Source: Pseudomonadota bacterium (GTDB lineage Bacteria > Pseudomonadota > Alphaproteobacteria > Rhizobiales > Tepidamorphaceae). From it: a stretch of 29,668 nt of DNA. Within the stretch, counting starts at the first letter, position 1. Each line of letters starts with the position of its first letter. The DNA is taken from the NCBI GenBank assembly GCA_023458595.1, contig JAEWYT010000064.1:1-29668 (forward strand), written 5' to 3'. The notes under the pieces were generated by a model. That model did no database searches and was not told where the DNA came from. It was given only the letters and a program-made list of their open reading frames with translations. This document shows, one piece after another, positions 7,344-14,587 of the stretch. The position numbers were made by a program, and so were the translations under genes.

Positions 7344-9358
7344 GCGAAGACCTGGACAAGCTGAAGACCCTGCGCGTGCCCGAGGCGTCGAAGGACGCCC
7401 GCTCGGCGGCGCTCCAGGCCGGGCTCGCCGCGTTCGACGCGGCGGGCGCGGAAGAAATCTCGCGCCGGCGCCAAGGCGCGGCCGGCCCGCGTCGTCTCAA
7501 GGGAAGGGCTGGGCTCAACCCCTGGAGATGGTTCATGAACGTCACCCGACTTCCCTCCCCCGTCGCCGCCTCGCTTCTGATCCTGCCGGCGGCGGCGCTG
7601 CTCGCCTATCAGGTCTACGAGAACTACCCGTTCTCCGACACGCGTCCGAAGCCCGTCGCCAGCGAGGAGCTCGACGCGACGCCGCCGAGCCCGCCGCCGG
7701 CGCCCGGCCGTTCGGACCGGCTCTCCGGCGCGACGACTCCCTCTGCGTCCAGCGAGCCCGCAGCCGCGCCGGCGCCCGAGCCGCAGCGGCTGCGCCAGAT
7801 GGCCGACGAGGTGATATCCGCCTCGGAGGGCCCGGCCGCACCCGTCGCCGGGTTCGTGCAGGCGGAGAAGCGCGCGCCAGGCATCGTGGCGCAGCCGCCC
7901 GCCGATCAGGTCGCCATGCCGCAGGACTCCTCGCGCGACAGCTTCACCGCCTTCGACTCGAACCCGGTGAGATCTGTGAAGGCGGAGCCGGTCTCGACCT
8001 TCTCCGTCGACGTCGACACGGCAGCCTATTCGTTCGTGCGGCGGATGCTGAACGAGGGCCGGATGCCGCCGCGCGACGCGGTGCGCGTCGAGGAGATGAT
8101 CAACTACTTCCCCTACGACTACCCGCTGCCGGGCGACGCCGGGACGCCGTTCTCGACGAACATCGCCGTCTACCCCTCGCCGTGGAACGCCGACACCCGG
8201 CTCCTGCATATCGGGCTCAAGGCCTACGACGTGGTGCCGACGTCGCGGCCGGCCTCCAATCTCGTGTTCCTGATCGACGTTTCGGGCTCGATGAACGCGC
8301 CCGACAAGCTGCCGCTCCTGAAGAACGCCTTCCGCATGCTGCTCGACCAGCTCGGGGCTCAGGACACCGTGTCGATCGTCACCTACGCGGGCGACGCGGG
8401 CACGGTGCTCGAGCCGACGCCGGCGAGCGAGAAGGCGAAGATCCTCGGCGCGATCGACACGCTGCGGCCCGGCGGCTCGACGGCGGGCGCGGCCGGCATC
8501 GAGGCCGCCTACAAGCTCGCCGAGCAGGCCAGACGCGAGGGCGGCGTCAACCGCGTCATCCTGGCGACCGACGGCGACTTCAACGTCGGCATCTCCACCC
8601 CGGACGGGCTGAAGAGCTTCATCGAGGGCAAGCGCAGGAGCGGCATCTTCCTTTCCGTCCTCGGCTTCGGCGAGGGCAACTACCAGGACAGTCTGATGCA
8701 GACGCTCGCCCAGAACGGCAACGGGGTGGCCGCCTATATCGACACGCTGAACGAGGCGCGGAAGGTTCTGGTCGAGGAATCGGGCGCCGCGCTCTTCACG
8801 GTCGCCAAGGACGTCAAGGTGCAGGTCGAGTTCAACCCGGCGACGGTGAGCGAATACCGGCTGATCGGCTACGAGACGCGGGCGCTCGCCACCCAGGACT
8901 TCAACAACGACCGGATCGATGCCGGCGACATCGGCTCGGGCCACACGGTGACGGCGATCTACGAGATCACGCCGGTCGGCAGCGCGGCGCAGATGGTGGA
9001 CGATCTGCGGTATGGCAAGCCTTCCGCCGACACGCCGGACCAGGCCGCGCCGAGCGACGAGTACGCCTTCCTGAAGCTGCGCTACAAGCTGCCGGACCAG
9101 GACGTCTCGACGCGGATCACGGTGCCGGTGACGACGGAAATGGAGAAAGCTTCGATTTCCGAGCTTCCCGACGACTACCGCTTCGCCGCCGGCGTCGCCG
9201 CCTTCGGCCAGAAGCTGCGGCACGATCCGTCGGTCGACCGCTACGGCTACGACGCGATCGTGCAGCTCGCCAACGGCGCGCGCGGCGCCGACCCGTTCGG
9301 CTACCGCGGCGAGTTCGTCAATCTGGTGCGGATCGCCGAGACGCTGGATCGGAACTAG
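7340..9358 (+). CDS. YfbK-type membrane vWA protein, candidate anti-sigma/sensor partner, 672 aa
   Basis: Layout in order: a short cytoplasmic N-terminus (residues 1-~65, charged, Ala-rich), one transmembrane helix (~72-92, PVAASLLILPAAALLAYQVY), a Pro/Ser/Ala-rich linker (~95-190), the vWF N-terminal domain of YfbK proteins (FSVDVDTAAYSFVRRMLNEG, EEMINYFPYDYP), a vWA domain with a complete MIDAS (D313-x-S315-x-S317 in DVSGSMN, Thr in GGSTAGA, Asp411 in ATDGDFN), and a C-terminal DUF3520-like domain (DFNNDRIDAGDIGSGHTVTAIYE). The large part should be periplasmic. The ATG overlaps the sigma factor stop by 4 bases. Position, topology and coupling suggest an anti-sigma role for the N-terminal tail, but I see no zinc-binding anti-sigma motif, so that part is inference. 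E. coli YfbK itself has no established function. Confidence 0.85.
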   Translation: MSEDLDKLKTLRVPEASKDARSAALQAGLAAFDAAGAEEISRRRQGAAGPRRLKGRAGLNPWRWFMNVTRLPSPVAASLLILPAAALLAYQVYENYPFSDTRPKPVASEELDATPPSPPPAPGRSDRLSGATTPSASSEPAAAPAPEPQRLRQMADEVISASEGPAAPVAGFVQAEKRAPGIVAQPPADQVAMPQDSSRDSFTAFDSNPVRSVKAEPVSTFSVDVDTAAYSFVRRMLNEGRMPPRDAVRVEEMINYFPYDYPLPGDAGTPFSTNIAVYPSPWNADTRLLHIGLKAYDVVPTSRPASNLVFLIDVSGSMNAPDKLPLLKNAFRMLLDQLGAQDTVSIVTYAGDAGTVLEPTPASEKAKILGAIDTLRPGGSTAGAAGIEAAYKLAEQARREGGVNRVILATDGDFNVGISTPDGLKSFIEGKRRSGIFLSVLGFGEGNYQDSLMQTLAQNGNGVAAYIDTLNEARKVLVEESGAALFTVAKDVKVQVEFNPATVSEYRLIGYETRALATQDFNNDRIDAGDIGSGHTVTAIYEITPVGSAAQMVDDLRYGKPSADTPDQAAPSDEYAFLKLRYKLPDQDVSTRITVPVTTEMEKASISELPDDYRFAAGVAAFGQKLRHDPSVDRYGYDAIVQLANGARGADPFGYRGEFVNLVRIAETLDRN

Positions 9359-9558
9359 CGGCCATCCTTCGAGACGCGGCTTGTACCGCTCCTCGGGACG
9401 AGGGCGGCGTTCGCGGCGGCGGCCGCGAAGAGAGAACCTCATGGCGAGGAGCGCTCGCTGGAGAACGTTTCGAACCGTGGGCGCGGAGCTTCGGCGGCAC
9501 CCCGCCCCCTCGCCCGGCTCCGGCCAGGCTCGCCTTCCTGCTCGCCAAGCCTGCGCAT

Positions 9559-9585
9559 CCCTCTCCCCCGTTCCGGGGGAGAGGG
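9559..9585. repeat. Palindromic intergenic repeat, CCCTCTCCC family, copy 1
   Basis: A 12-bp perfect stem (9559-9570 with 9574-9585) with a 3-nt loop. The arms begin CCCTCTCCC and end GGGAGAGGG, the core shared with the copies at 9684 and 29625. Repeats of this type are widespread between genes in alphaproteobacteria. Confidence 0.8.
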
Positions 9586-9683
9586 TGTCGGGGGCCGAAG
9601 CAAACGCTGACCCCGTCGGCGCCGTGCGCGCATCGTGCATCGGCAGCGGCCCATCACCCCCGAACACGCCATCCGCATCCGCT

Positions 9684-9719
9684 CCCTCTCCCCTCGAGGG
9701 GGAGAGGGTCGGGGTGAGG
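9684..9719. repeat. Palindromic intergenic repeat, CCCTCTCCC family, copy 2
   Basis: A 10-bp stem (9684-9693 with 9699-9708) with a 5-nt loop, followed by GGGGTGAGGG. That flank is the reverse complement of the flank that precedes the copy at the right edge of the window, so the two copies share more than the hairpin and lie in opposite orientation. Confidence 0.8.
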
Positions 9720-9752
9720 GGGTGGAGCGGCATACGCAGGCCCATCCAAAGC

Positions 9753-9778
9753 AAAAGGGCGGCCTCGGGGCCGCCCTT
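9753..9778 (-). terminator. Rho-independent terminator of ald
   Basis: A 10-bp perfect stem (9755-9764 with 9769-9778) with a TCGG loop. Read on the minus strand it is followed by four T (plus-strand A at 9753-9756, two of which lie in the stem). It lies 28 bases past the ald stop and fits its transcription end. Confidence 0.8.
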
Positions 9779-9806
9779 CGTTTGTCGCTTCGCGCGGTGA
9801 AGCCGG

Positions 9807-10925
9807 TCAGAGCTTCAGCGCGGCCTCGGCCTTGACGTATTCGAGGCCCTGGGCATCGGCGACGGGTTTGCAGGTGATCTTGCCCTCGATGACGTTGAGG
9901 CCCTCGCGCAGGTGGACGTCCTCGGCGAGAGCGCGGCGATAGCCCTTGTCGGCGAGCGCCAGGGCGAAGGGCAGCGTCACGTTGTTGAGCGCGAAGGTCG
10001 AGGTGCGGGCAACGGCGCCCGGCATGTTCGTCACGCAGTAGTGGACCACGCCGTCGACGACGTAGGTCGGGTCGGAATGGGTGGTCGGCCGGCTCGTCTC
10101 GCAGCAGCCGCCCTGGTCGATGGCGACGTCGACGATCACCGAGCCGGTCTTCATGCCGGCGACCATCTCGTTGGTCACGAGCTTCGGCGCCGCGGCGCCG
10201 GGAACGAGCACCGTGCCGATGACGAGGTCGGCGCCGTGGACGAGGCGCTCGATGGCGTCGCGGGTCGAGAACACCGTGCGGATCGCGGTGCCGAACTCGG
10301 CGACCAGGCGGCGCAGCACGTCGGCGGAGCGGTCGACCACGGTGACGGTCGCGCCCATGCCGAGCGCGATCAGGGCCGCGTTGGTGCCGGCGACGCCGCC
10401 GCCGAGGATCACCACGTCGCCCGCCGGGACGCCCGGCACGCCGCCGAGCAGCACGCCGCGGCCGCCGGCTTCCTTCTCCAGGCAGCGCGCGCCGACCTGC
10501 ACCGACATGCGGCCGGCGACCTCCGACATCGGGGTCAGGAGCGGCAGGGTGCGGTTCGGGCTGGTGACGGTCTCGTAGGCGATGCAGATCGCGCCGGAAT
10601 CGATCAGGTCGCGGGTCTGCTCGGGGTCGGGGGCGAGGTGCAGGTAGGTGAACAGGATCTGGCCGGAACGCAGCTTCCTGCGCTCGACGGCGAGCGGCTC
10701 CTTCACCTTGACGATCATGTCGGCCTTGGCGAAGACCTCGTCGGCCTTGTCCGCGATCCTGGCGCCGGCGGCGACGTAGTCCTCGTCACTCTGGCCGGCG
10801 CCGACGCCGGCATCGGTCTCGACGATCACCTCGTGACCGTGATGAACGAGCTCGCGAACGGACGAGGGAACGAGGCCGACGCGATACTCGTGGTTCTTGA
10901 TCTCCTTCGGCACACCGACCAGCAT
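9807..10925 (-). CDS. ald: Alanine dehydrogenase, 372 aa
   Basis: NAD-dependent oxidative deamination of L-alanine to pyruvate and ammonia. The N-terminus MLVGVPKEIKNHEYRVGL is the family signature; LFTYLHLAPDPEQT carries the active-site His region, YETV and PLLTPMSEVAGRMS follow, and GVPAGDVVILGGGVAGTNAA is the Rossmann NAD loop. VDVAIDQGGCCETS and HYCVTNMPGAVARTST close the C-terminal domain. Length matches the family's ~371 residues. I use ATG 10925 because GGGAG sits about 9 bases upstream and homology starts exactly there; the frame continues upstream without family similarity. The gene is divergent from an Lrp/AsnC regulator, the usual local control of alanine catabolism, and has a clear terminator. 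Confidence 0.97.
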   Translation of the reverse strand: MLVGVPKEIKNHEYRVGLVPSSVRELVHHGHEVIVETDAGVGAGQSDEDYVAAGARIADKADEVFAKADMIVKVKEPLAVERRKLRSGQILFTYLHLAPDPEQTRDLIDSGAICIAYETVTSPNRTLPLLTPMSEVAGRMSVQVGARCLEKEAGGRGVLLGGVPGVPAGDVVILGGGVAGTNAALIALGMGATVTVVDRSADVLRRLVAEFGTAIRTVFSTRDAIERLVHGADLVIGTVLVPGAAAPKLVTNEMVAGMKTGSVIVDVAIDQGGCCETSRPTTHSDPTYVVDGVVHYCVTNMPGAVARTSTFALNNVTLPFALALADKGYRRALAEDVHLREGLNVIEGKITCKPVADAQGLEYVKAEAALKL

Positions 10926-11036
10926 TTCGGATTCTCCCTGGAAGCAGTATCGCGACGGCATCCGGCGCCCGCCCGGGCGCGCGGTCGGACCGTTGCTATT
11001 GAACGAAGGATGCCACAACCGCCGCGCAAGGAGATT

Positions 11037-11075
11037 GAAAATTCGATGCCGATATGATCAATTGTCGCAATTTTC
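11037..11075. promoter_or_regulatory. AT-rich inverted repeat between ald and lrp-like gene, candidate Lrp operator
   Basis: In an otherwise GC-rich window the ald/lrp gap has an AT-rich core. It holds an inverted repeat: GAAAATTCG at 11037-11045 and CGCAATTTTC at 11066-11075, matching except for one inserted base. Between them lies the palindrome TGATCA. Lrp/AsnC proteins bind degenerate AT-rich palindromes in the shared control region of themselves and their target. No clear sigma-70 promoter can be picked for either gene. Operator role is inferred from position. Confidence 0.4.
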
Positions 11076-11105
11076 TGCGGATGATCTGAGCTTTACTCGA
11101 ATAAC

Positions 11106-11573
11106 ATGCCAACAATCGAACTCGACGCCCGCGACCGTGCGATCCTGCGCGCGCTGCAGGAGGACGGCCGCCTGACCAACGCCGAGCTCGCCGACCGGGT
11201 CGGCCTGTCGCCGTCGGCCTGCCTGCGGCGGGTGCGTCTGCTGGAAGAGTCGGGACTGGTCGCCGGCTACGCGATGATCCTCGACCAGAAGGCCTGCGGC
11301 CTGCCCGGCACCGCCTTCGTGTTCATCACGCTCGACCAGCAGGGCCGCCAGGCGCTCGACGCCTTCGAGGAGGCGGTCAAGGCCGTTCCGGAGATTCCGG
11401 AGTGCCATCTCCTCGCCGGCCAGTCGGATTTCCTCGTGCGCGTCGTCTACCGCGACGCGGCCGACCTCGAGCGCATCCACACCGAGATCCTGACCCGCCT
11501 GCCCGGCGTCGTCCGGGTCAACTCGACGCTGGCGCTGCGCGAGGTGAAGAAGACGACGATGCTGCCGGTCTAG
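11106..11573 (+). CDS. Lrp/AsnC family transcriptional regulator, probable ald regulator, 155 aa
   Basis: Residues 5-65 form the AsnC-type helix-turn-helix: LDARDRAILRALQEDGR, TNAELADRVGLSPSACLRRVRLLEESG. The C-terminal RAM ligand-binding domain follows (AFVFITL, PEIPECHLLAGQSDFLVRVV, LTRLPGVVRVNSTLALREVK), full length for the family. The amino-acid effector is probably alanine, by analogy with other Lrp-type regulators divergent from ald (AldR, BkdR types). The ATG has no strong Shine-Dalgarno. Its TAG stop shares three bases of a CTAG with the stop of the convergent vapC. Confidence 0.95.
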   Translation: MPTIELDARDRAILRALQEDGRLTNAELADRVGLSPSACLRRVRLLEESGLVAGYAMILDQKACGLPGTAFVFITLDQQGRQALDAFEEAVKAVPEIPECHLLAGQSDFLVRVVYRDAADLERIHTEILTRLPGVVRVNSTLALREVKKTTMLPV

Positions 11574-11989
11574 GCGGCGACCCGGGTCCAGTCCTCGACC
11601 GACAGTCCCGCGACTCGGGTGAATTCTCGCAGATTGGCCGTGACGAGTGTCGCGCCGGTGCGTTTCGCCTGGGCGGCGATAAGAACGTCGTAGGGGCCGA
11701 TCGGGGTTCCGGTTTTCTCCAGATCCGCGCGGATGTCGCCGGCGTGAGCCGCATCCTCCTCGTCAAATTCGACGATGGAGACCGCGCCGGAGAGGAAGGC
11801 ACGGATGCGGTCGGCATTCTCCTCGCGCCGGGCGCTGCGGGCGACGCCGTACCAGAGCTCGTAGAGGACGACCGACGAAACGGCGATCGTCGCCTCTTCC
11901 TCGATCGCGCGCCGCAGGCACCGACGGACGCCGGGCGGGTCGTTCTTCAGGATCGCGATCACCGCGTTGGTGTCGAGCAGGTAGATCAC
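11570..11989 (-). CDS. vapC: VapC-type PIN-domain toxin ribonuclease, 139 aa
   Basis: The protein opens with VIYLLDTNAVIAILK, the first catalytic acidic residue (Asp6) of a PIN domain, and has the later conserved features SSVVLYELWYGVARS (Glu), and GPYDVLIAAQAKRTGATLVTAN with Asp of the metal site. PIN toxins cleave RNA, typically tRNA or rRNA, using Mg2+ or Mn2+. Start is GTG at 11989, overlapping the antitoxin stop by 4 bases (GTGA). The stop overlaps that of the Lrp-type regulator tail to tail. Frame and active-site residues are intact, so the toxin is likely functional. Confidence 0.93.
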   Translation of the reverse strand: MIYLLDTNAVIAILKNDPPGVRRCLRRAIEEEATIAVSSVVLYELWYGVARSARREENADRIRAFLSGAVSIVEFDEEDAAHAGDIRADLEKTGTPIGPYDVLIAAQAKRTGATLVTANLREFTRVAGLSVEDWTRVAA

Positions 11990-12234
11990 TCGAACAGCGG
12001 CTCCTCGACGGGCATTTCCGGCTGCCGACGCCCGTCCTCCATGAAGGGTATGGCGGCGAAACGATCCATCGCGGCGAACCAGTCGTCGACGTCGGCGCGG
12101 ATCGGCTCGAGCAGAATGCCCTCGCCGGTGCGGCGCACGCGGACGCGATCGCCTTCCAGCCGGAACGCCTTCGGCAGGCGCACCGCCTGACTGCGGCCGT
12201 GCATGAAGATCTTCGCTATCCCGGTCTCGGACAT
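11986..12234 (-). CDS. vapB: VapB-type antitoxin, AbrB/SpoVT fold, 82 aa
   Basis: The N-terminal half contains AKIFMHGRSQAVRLPKAFRLEGDRV, the swapped-hairpin DNA-binding signature of VapB antitoxins; the C-terminal half (DDWFAAMDRFAAIPFMEDGR) is the acidic/aromatic toxin-binding tail. I take ATG 12234 rather than the earlier in-frame ATG at 12261 because GGAG lies 8 bases upstream of it and the extra N-terminal residues do not match the family. VapB binds and neutralises VapC and represses its own operon. An AT-rich palindromic region just upstream fits an operator. Confidence 0.92.
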   Translation of the reverse strand: MSETGIAKIFMHGRSQAVRLPKAFRLEGDRVRVRRTGEGILLEPIRADVDDWFAAMDRFAAIPFMEDGRRQPEMPVEEPLFE

Positions 12235-12246
12235 GCGCGTCGCTCC

Positions 12247-12275
12247 AATGATATGCATCAAAGATATATATCATC
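12247..12275 (-). promoter_or_regulatory. vapBC promoter/operator candidate
   Basis: Just upstream of vapB lies a short AT-rich island. It contains the inverted repeat TGATAT (12249-12254) and ATATCA (12268-12273) and, on the minus strand, TATATAT that could serve as -10 box. VapB antitoxins commonly bind such palindromes to autoregulate. The assignment is by position and composition only. Confidence 0.45.
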
Positions 12276-12301
12276 AGAGCGTGGCGCAAGGGCGGGGAGC
12301 C

Positions 12302-13408
12302 CTACCCCTCGTAGATCTCGGTGTCCTCGATCTCGATGCCGAAGCCGCCGAGGCCGACGTAGTGGCGGGCGCGGGTGGTGGTGACCAGGCGGATCGTCGA
12401 GATGCCAAGGTCGCGCAGGATCTGGGCGCCGAGGCCCACCTCCAGCCACTGCTCCTCCCGGCTCTGGGCGGACGCGTGCTCCTCCTGGTCGTGGCGGGCG
12501 CGCAGGCTCCGGCCGCGGGCGACGCCGACCGATCCCTCGCGCAGGTAGACGACGACGCCCCTGCCCCCCTCGGCGATGCGCCTGACCATGCCGTCGAGCT
12601 GCTTGTGGGCGCCGAACACGTCGTCGACCACGGTCTCCAGGTGCAGGCGGACCGGCACGCTGCGGCCGTCGCGGATGTCGCCGAAGACGAGGGCGAGATG
12701 CTGCATCGGGTCCCAGGGGGTCGCGTAGGTGATGGCGGTCGCGGGGCCGGCGAAGGTGTCGACATGGGCCTCCTCGATGCGCTCGACCAGGCGCTCCTGG
12801 CGCTGGCGGTAGGCGATCAGGTCGGCGACGGAGACGAGCGTCAGGCCGTGCGTCTCGGCGAAGGCGGAGACCTGCTCGCCGCGCGTCACGGTGCCGTCGT
12901 CGTTGACGAGCTCGCAGATGACGCCGACCGGCGGCAGGTTCGCCAGCCGGCAGAGGTCGACGGCGGCCTCGGTATGGCCCGAGCGCATGAGCACGCCGCC
13001 TTCCTTGGCGATCAGCGGGAAGATGTGACCGGGGCGGGCGAAGTCGGCGGGGCCGGCGTTCGGATTGGCGAGGCCGCGGACGGTGGCGCAGCGGTCGTCG
13101 GCGGAGATGCCGGTGGTGGTGCCGAACCGGTAGTCGACGGAGACGGTGAAGGCGGTGCCGTGCGGGGCGTCGTTGTCGGAGACCATCGGGTCGAGCCGCA
13201 GGCGCCGGGCGTCCTCGCGCGTCATCGGCGTGCAGACGATGCCGGAGGTGTGGCGGACGATGAAGGCCATCTTCTCCGGGCTCGCGTGGACGGCGGCGAC
13301 GACGAGGTCGCCCTCGTTCTCGCGGTCGTTGTCGTCGGTGACGACGACTATCTCGCCGCGCTCGAGGGCGCGGATCGCTTCGGCGACGCGGCGCATGTCT
13401 TCTGTCAT
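12302..13408 (-). CDS. ribB: 3,4-dihydroxy-2-butanone 4-phosphate synthase fused to a degenerate GTP cyclohydrolase II domain (RibBX type), 368 aa
   Basis: Residues 1-~205 are a complete RibB: DDNDRENEGDLV (metal/substrate loop), HTSGIVCTPM, GISADDRCATVR, HIFPLIAKEGGVLMRSGHTEAAVDL. It makes the four-carbon precursor of riboflavin from ribulose 5-phosphate. Residues ~210-368 follow the GTP cyclohydrolase II fold (PVRLHLE, LDGMVRRIAEGGRGVVVYLRE, ARHYVGLGGFGIEI) but the zinc ligands are gone: the Cys of SECLTGD and of RCDCG in RibA correspond here to LETVVDD and AHKQLDG. This half is therefore almost certainly not a cyclohydrolase. Such RibBX proteins are known in Proteobacteria; another gene must supply RibA. 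ATG lies 19 bases after aroC, so they are co-transcribed. Confidence 0.93.
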   Translation of the reverse strand: MTEDMRRVAEAIRALERGEIVVVTDDNDRENEGDLVVAAVHASPEKMAFIVRHTSGIVCTPMTREDARRLRLDPMVSDNDAPHGTAFTVSVDYRFGTTTGISADDRCATVRGLANPNAGPADFARPGHIFPLIAKEGGVLMRSGHTEAAVDLCRLANLPPVGVICELVNDDGTVTRGEQVSAFAETHGLTLVSVADLIAYRQRQERLVERIEEAHVDTFAGPATAITYATPWDPMQHLALVFGDIRDGRSVPVRLHLETVVDDVFGAHKQLDGMVRRIAEGGRGVVVYLREGSVGVARGRSLRARHDQEEHASAQSREEQWLEVGLGAQILRDLGISTIRLVTTTRARHYVGLGGFGIEIEDTEIYEG

Positions 13409-13427
13409 GGGGTGCCTCTCGGAAATG

Positions 13428-14513
13428 CTAGGCGCCGACCTGCGCCCGGTGACGCAGATAGTGGTCGGCGATCACGATGGCCAGCATCGCCTCGCCGACG
13501 GGCACGGCGCGGATGCCGACGCAGGGGTCGTGGCGGCCCCTGGTGGATATCTCCGTCTCCTCGCCCGTCCGGGTGACGGTCCGGCGGGGGGTGAGGATCG
13601 ACGAGGTCGGCTTCACCGCGAAACGGGCGACCACCGGCTGGCCGGTCGAGATGCCGCCGAGGATGCCGCCGGCGTTGTTCGACGCGAACCGGACGCCGTC
13701 GTTGCCCATGCGCATCTCGTCGGCGTTCTCCTCGCCCGACAGCGCGGCGGCGGCGAAGCCGGCGCCGATCTCGACGCCCTTGACCGCGTTGATCGACATC
13801 AGCGCGGAGGCGATGTCCTGGTCGAGCTTGCCGTAGACCGGCGCGCCGAGGCCCATCGGAACGCCCTCGGCGACGACCTCGATCACGGCGCCCGTGGAGG
13901 AGCCGGCCTTGCGCACGGCGTCGAGGAAATCGGCCCATCTGTCCGCCGCCCTGGCGTCCGGGCAGAAGAAGTCGTTGCGGTCGACCTCGTCCCAGTCCCA
14001 GCCGTCGCGATCGATCCCGTGCGGGCCGACCTGGACGAGCGCGCCGCGCACGGAAAGGCCCGGCACGACCTTGCGGGCGATGGCGCCGGCCGCGACCCGC
14101 ATCGCGGTCTCGCGCGCCGACGAGCGGCCGCCGCCGCGCGGGTCGCGGATGCCGTATTTCTCCTGGTAGGTGAAATCGGCATGGCCCGGCCGGTAGCTCC
14201 CGGCGATCCCGGAATAGTCCTTCGAGCGCTGGTCGACGTTCTCGATCATCAGCGAGATCGGCGTGCCGGTCGTCACCTGCACCCCGTCGTCGCCGGCATA
14301 GACGCCGGAAAGGATCCTCACCTCGTCCGGCTCGCGGCGCTGGGTCGTGTATTTCGACCGGCCGGGCCGGCGCCTGTCGAGGAAGGGCTGGATGTCGGCC
14401 TCGCTCAGCGGGATCAGCGGCGGGCAGCCGTCGACCACGCAGCCGATCGCGGCCCCGTGGCTTTCGCCCCAGGTGGTGACGCGGAACAGGTGGCCGAAGG
14501 TGTTGTGCGACAT
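13428..14513 (-). CDS. aroC: Chorismate synthase, 361 aa
   Basis: Last step of the shikimate pathway, converting EPSP to chorismate with reduced FMN. Family signatures are present: TFGHLFRVTTWGESHGAAIGCVVDGCPP at the N-terminus (signature 1), RRPGRSKYTTQRREPDEVRILSGV, RPGHADFTYQEKYGIRDPRGGGRSSARETA, NDGVRFASNNAGGILGGISTGQPVVARFAVKPTSSI, and GRHDPCVGIRAVPV near the end. Length is typical. The gene follows the histidine phosphatase gene after 74 bases and precedes ribBX by 19 bases in the same direction. Confidence 0.97.
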   Translation of the reverse strand: MSHNTFGHLFRVTTWGESHGAAIGCVVDGCPPLIPLSEADIQPFLDRRRPGRSKYTTQRREPDEVRILSGVYAGDDGVQVTTGTPISLMIENVDQRSKDYSGIAGSYRPGHADFTYQEKYGIRDPRGGGRSSARETAMRVAAGAIARKVVPGLSVRGALVQVGPHGIDRDGWDWDEVDRNDFFCPDARAADRWADFLDAVRKAGSSTGAVIEVVAEGVPMGLGAPVYGKLDQDIASALMSINAVKGVEIGAGFAAAALSGEENADEMRMGNDGVRFASNNAGGILGGISTGQPVVARFAVKPTSSILTPRRTVTRTGEETEISTRGRHDPCVGIRAVPVGEAMLAIVIADHYLRHRAQVGA

Positions 14514-14587
14514 TGCCGGAGCGATCCGAATTTGGCCGAAACGTTCTAGAAGGCGGCCGGGGCGGCGTCAAACGGCCCGGTCATTGC

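Larger units (their letters stand above)
9359..9752. other. Gene-free spacer with two palindromic repeats
   Basis: No reading frame here looks protein-like. The spacer holds two hairpins of one repeat family (listed separately at 9559-9585 and 9684-9708) and separates the plus-strand vWA gene from the convergent ald gene. No T-run terminator for the vWA gene is obvious immediately after its stop; the first hairpin may act as one. Confidence 0.6.

Noticed and set aside
7217..9754. 845-residue minus-strand open frame opposite the vWA gene
   Set aside because: It is the antisense shadow of a well-supported gene and has no domain of its own. The same holds for other long antisense frames in the window.
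12302..13408. Bifunctional RibBA with active GTP cyclohydrolase II
   Set aside because: The zinc-binding Cys residues of the second domain are absent, so cyclohydrolase activity is not supported.
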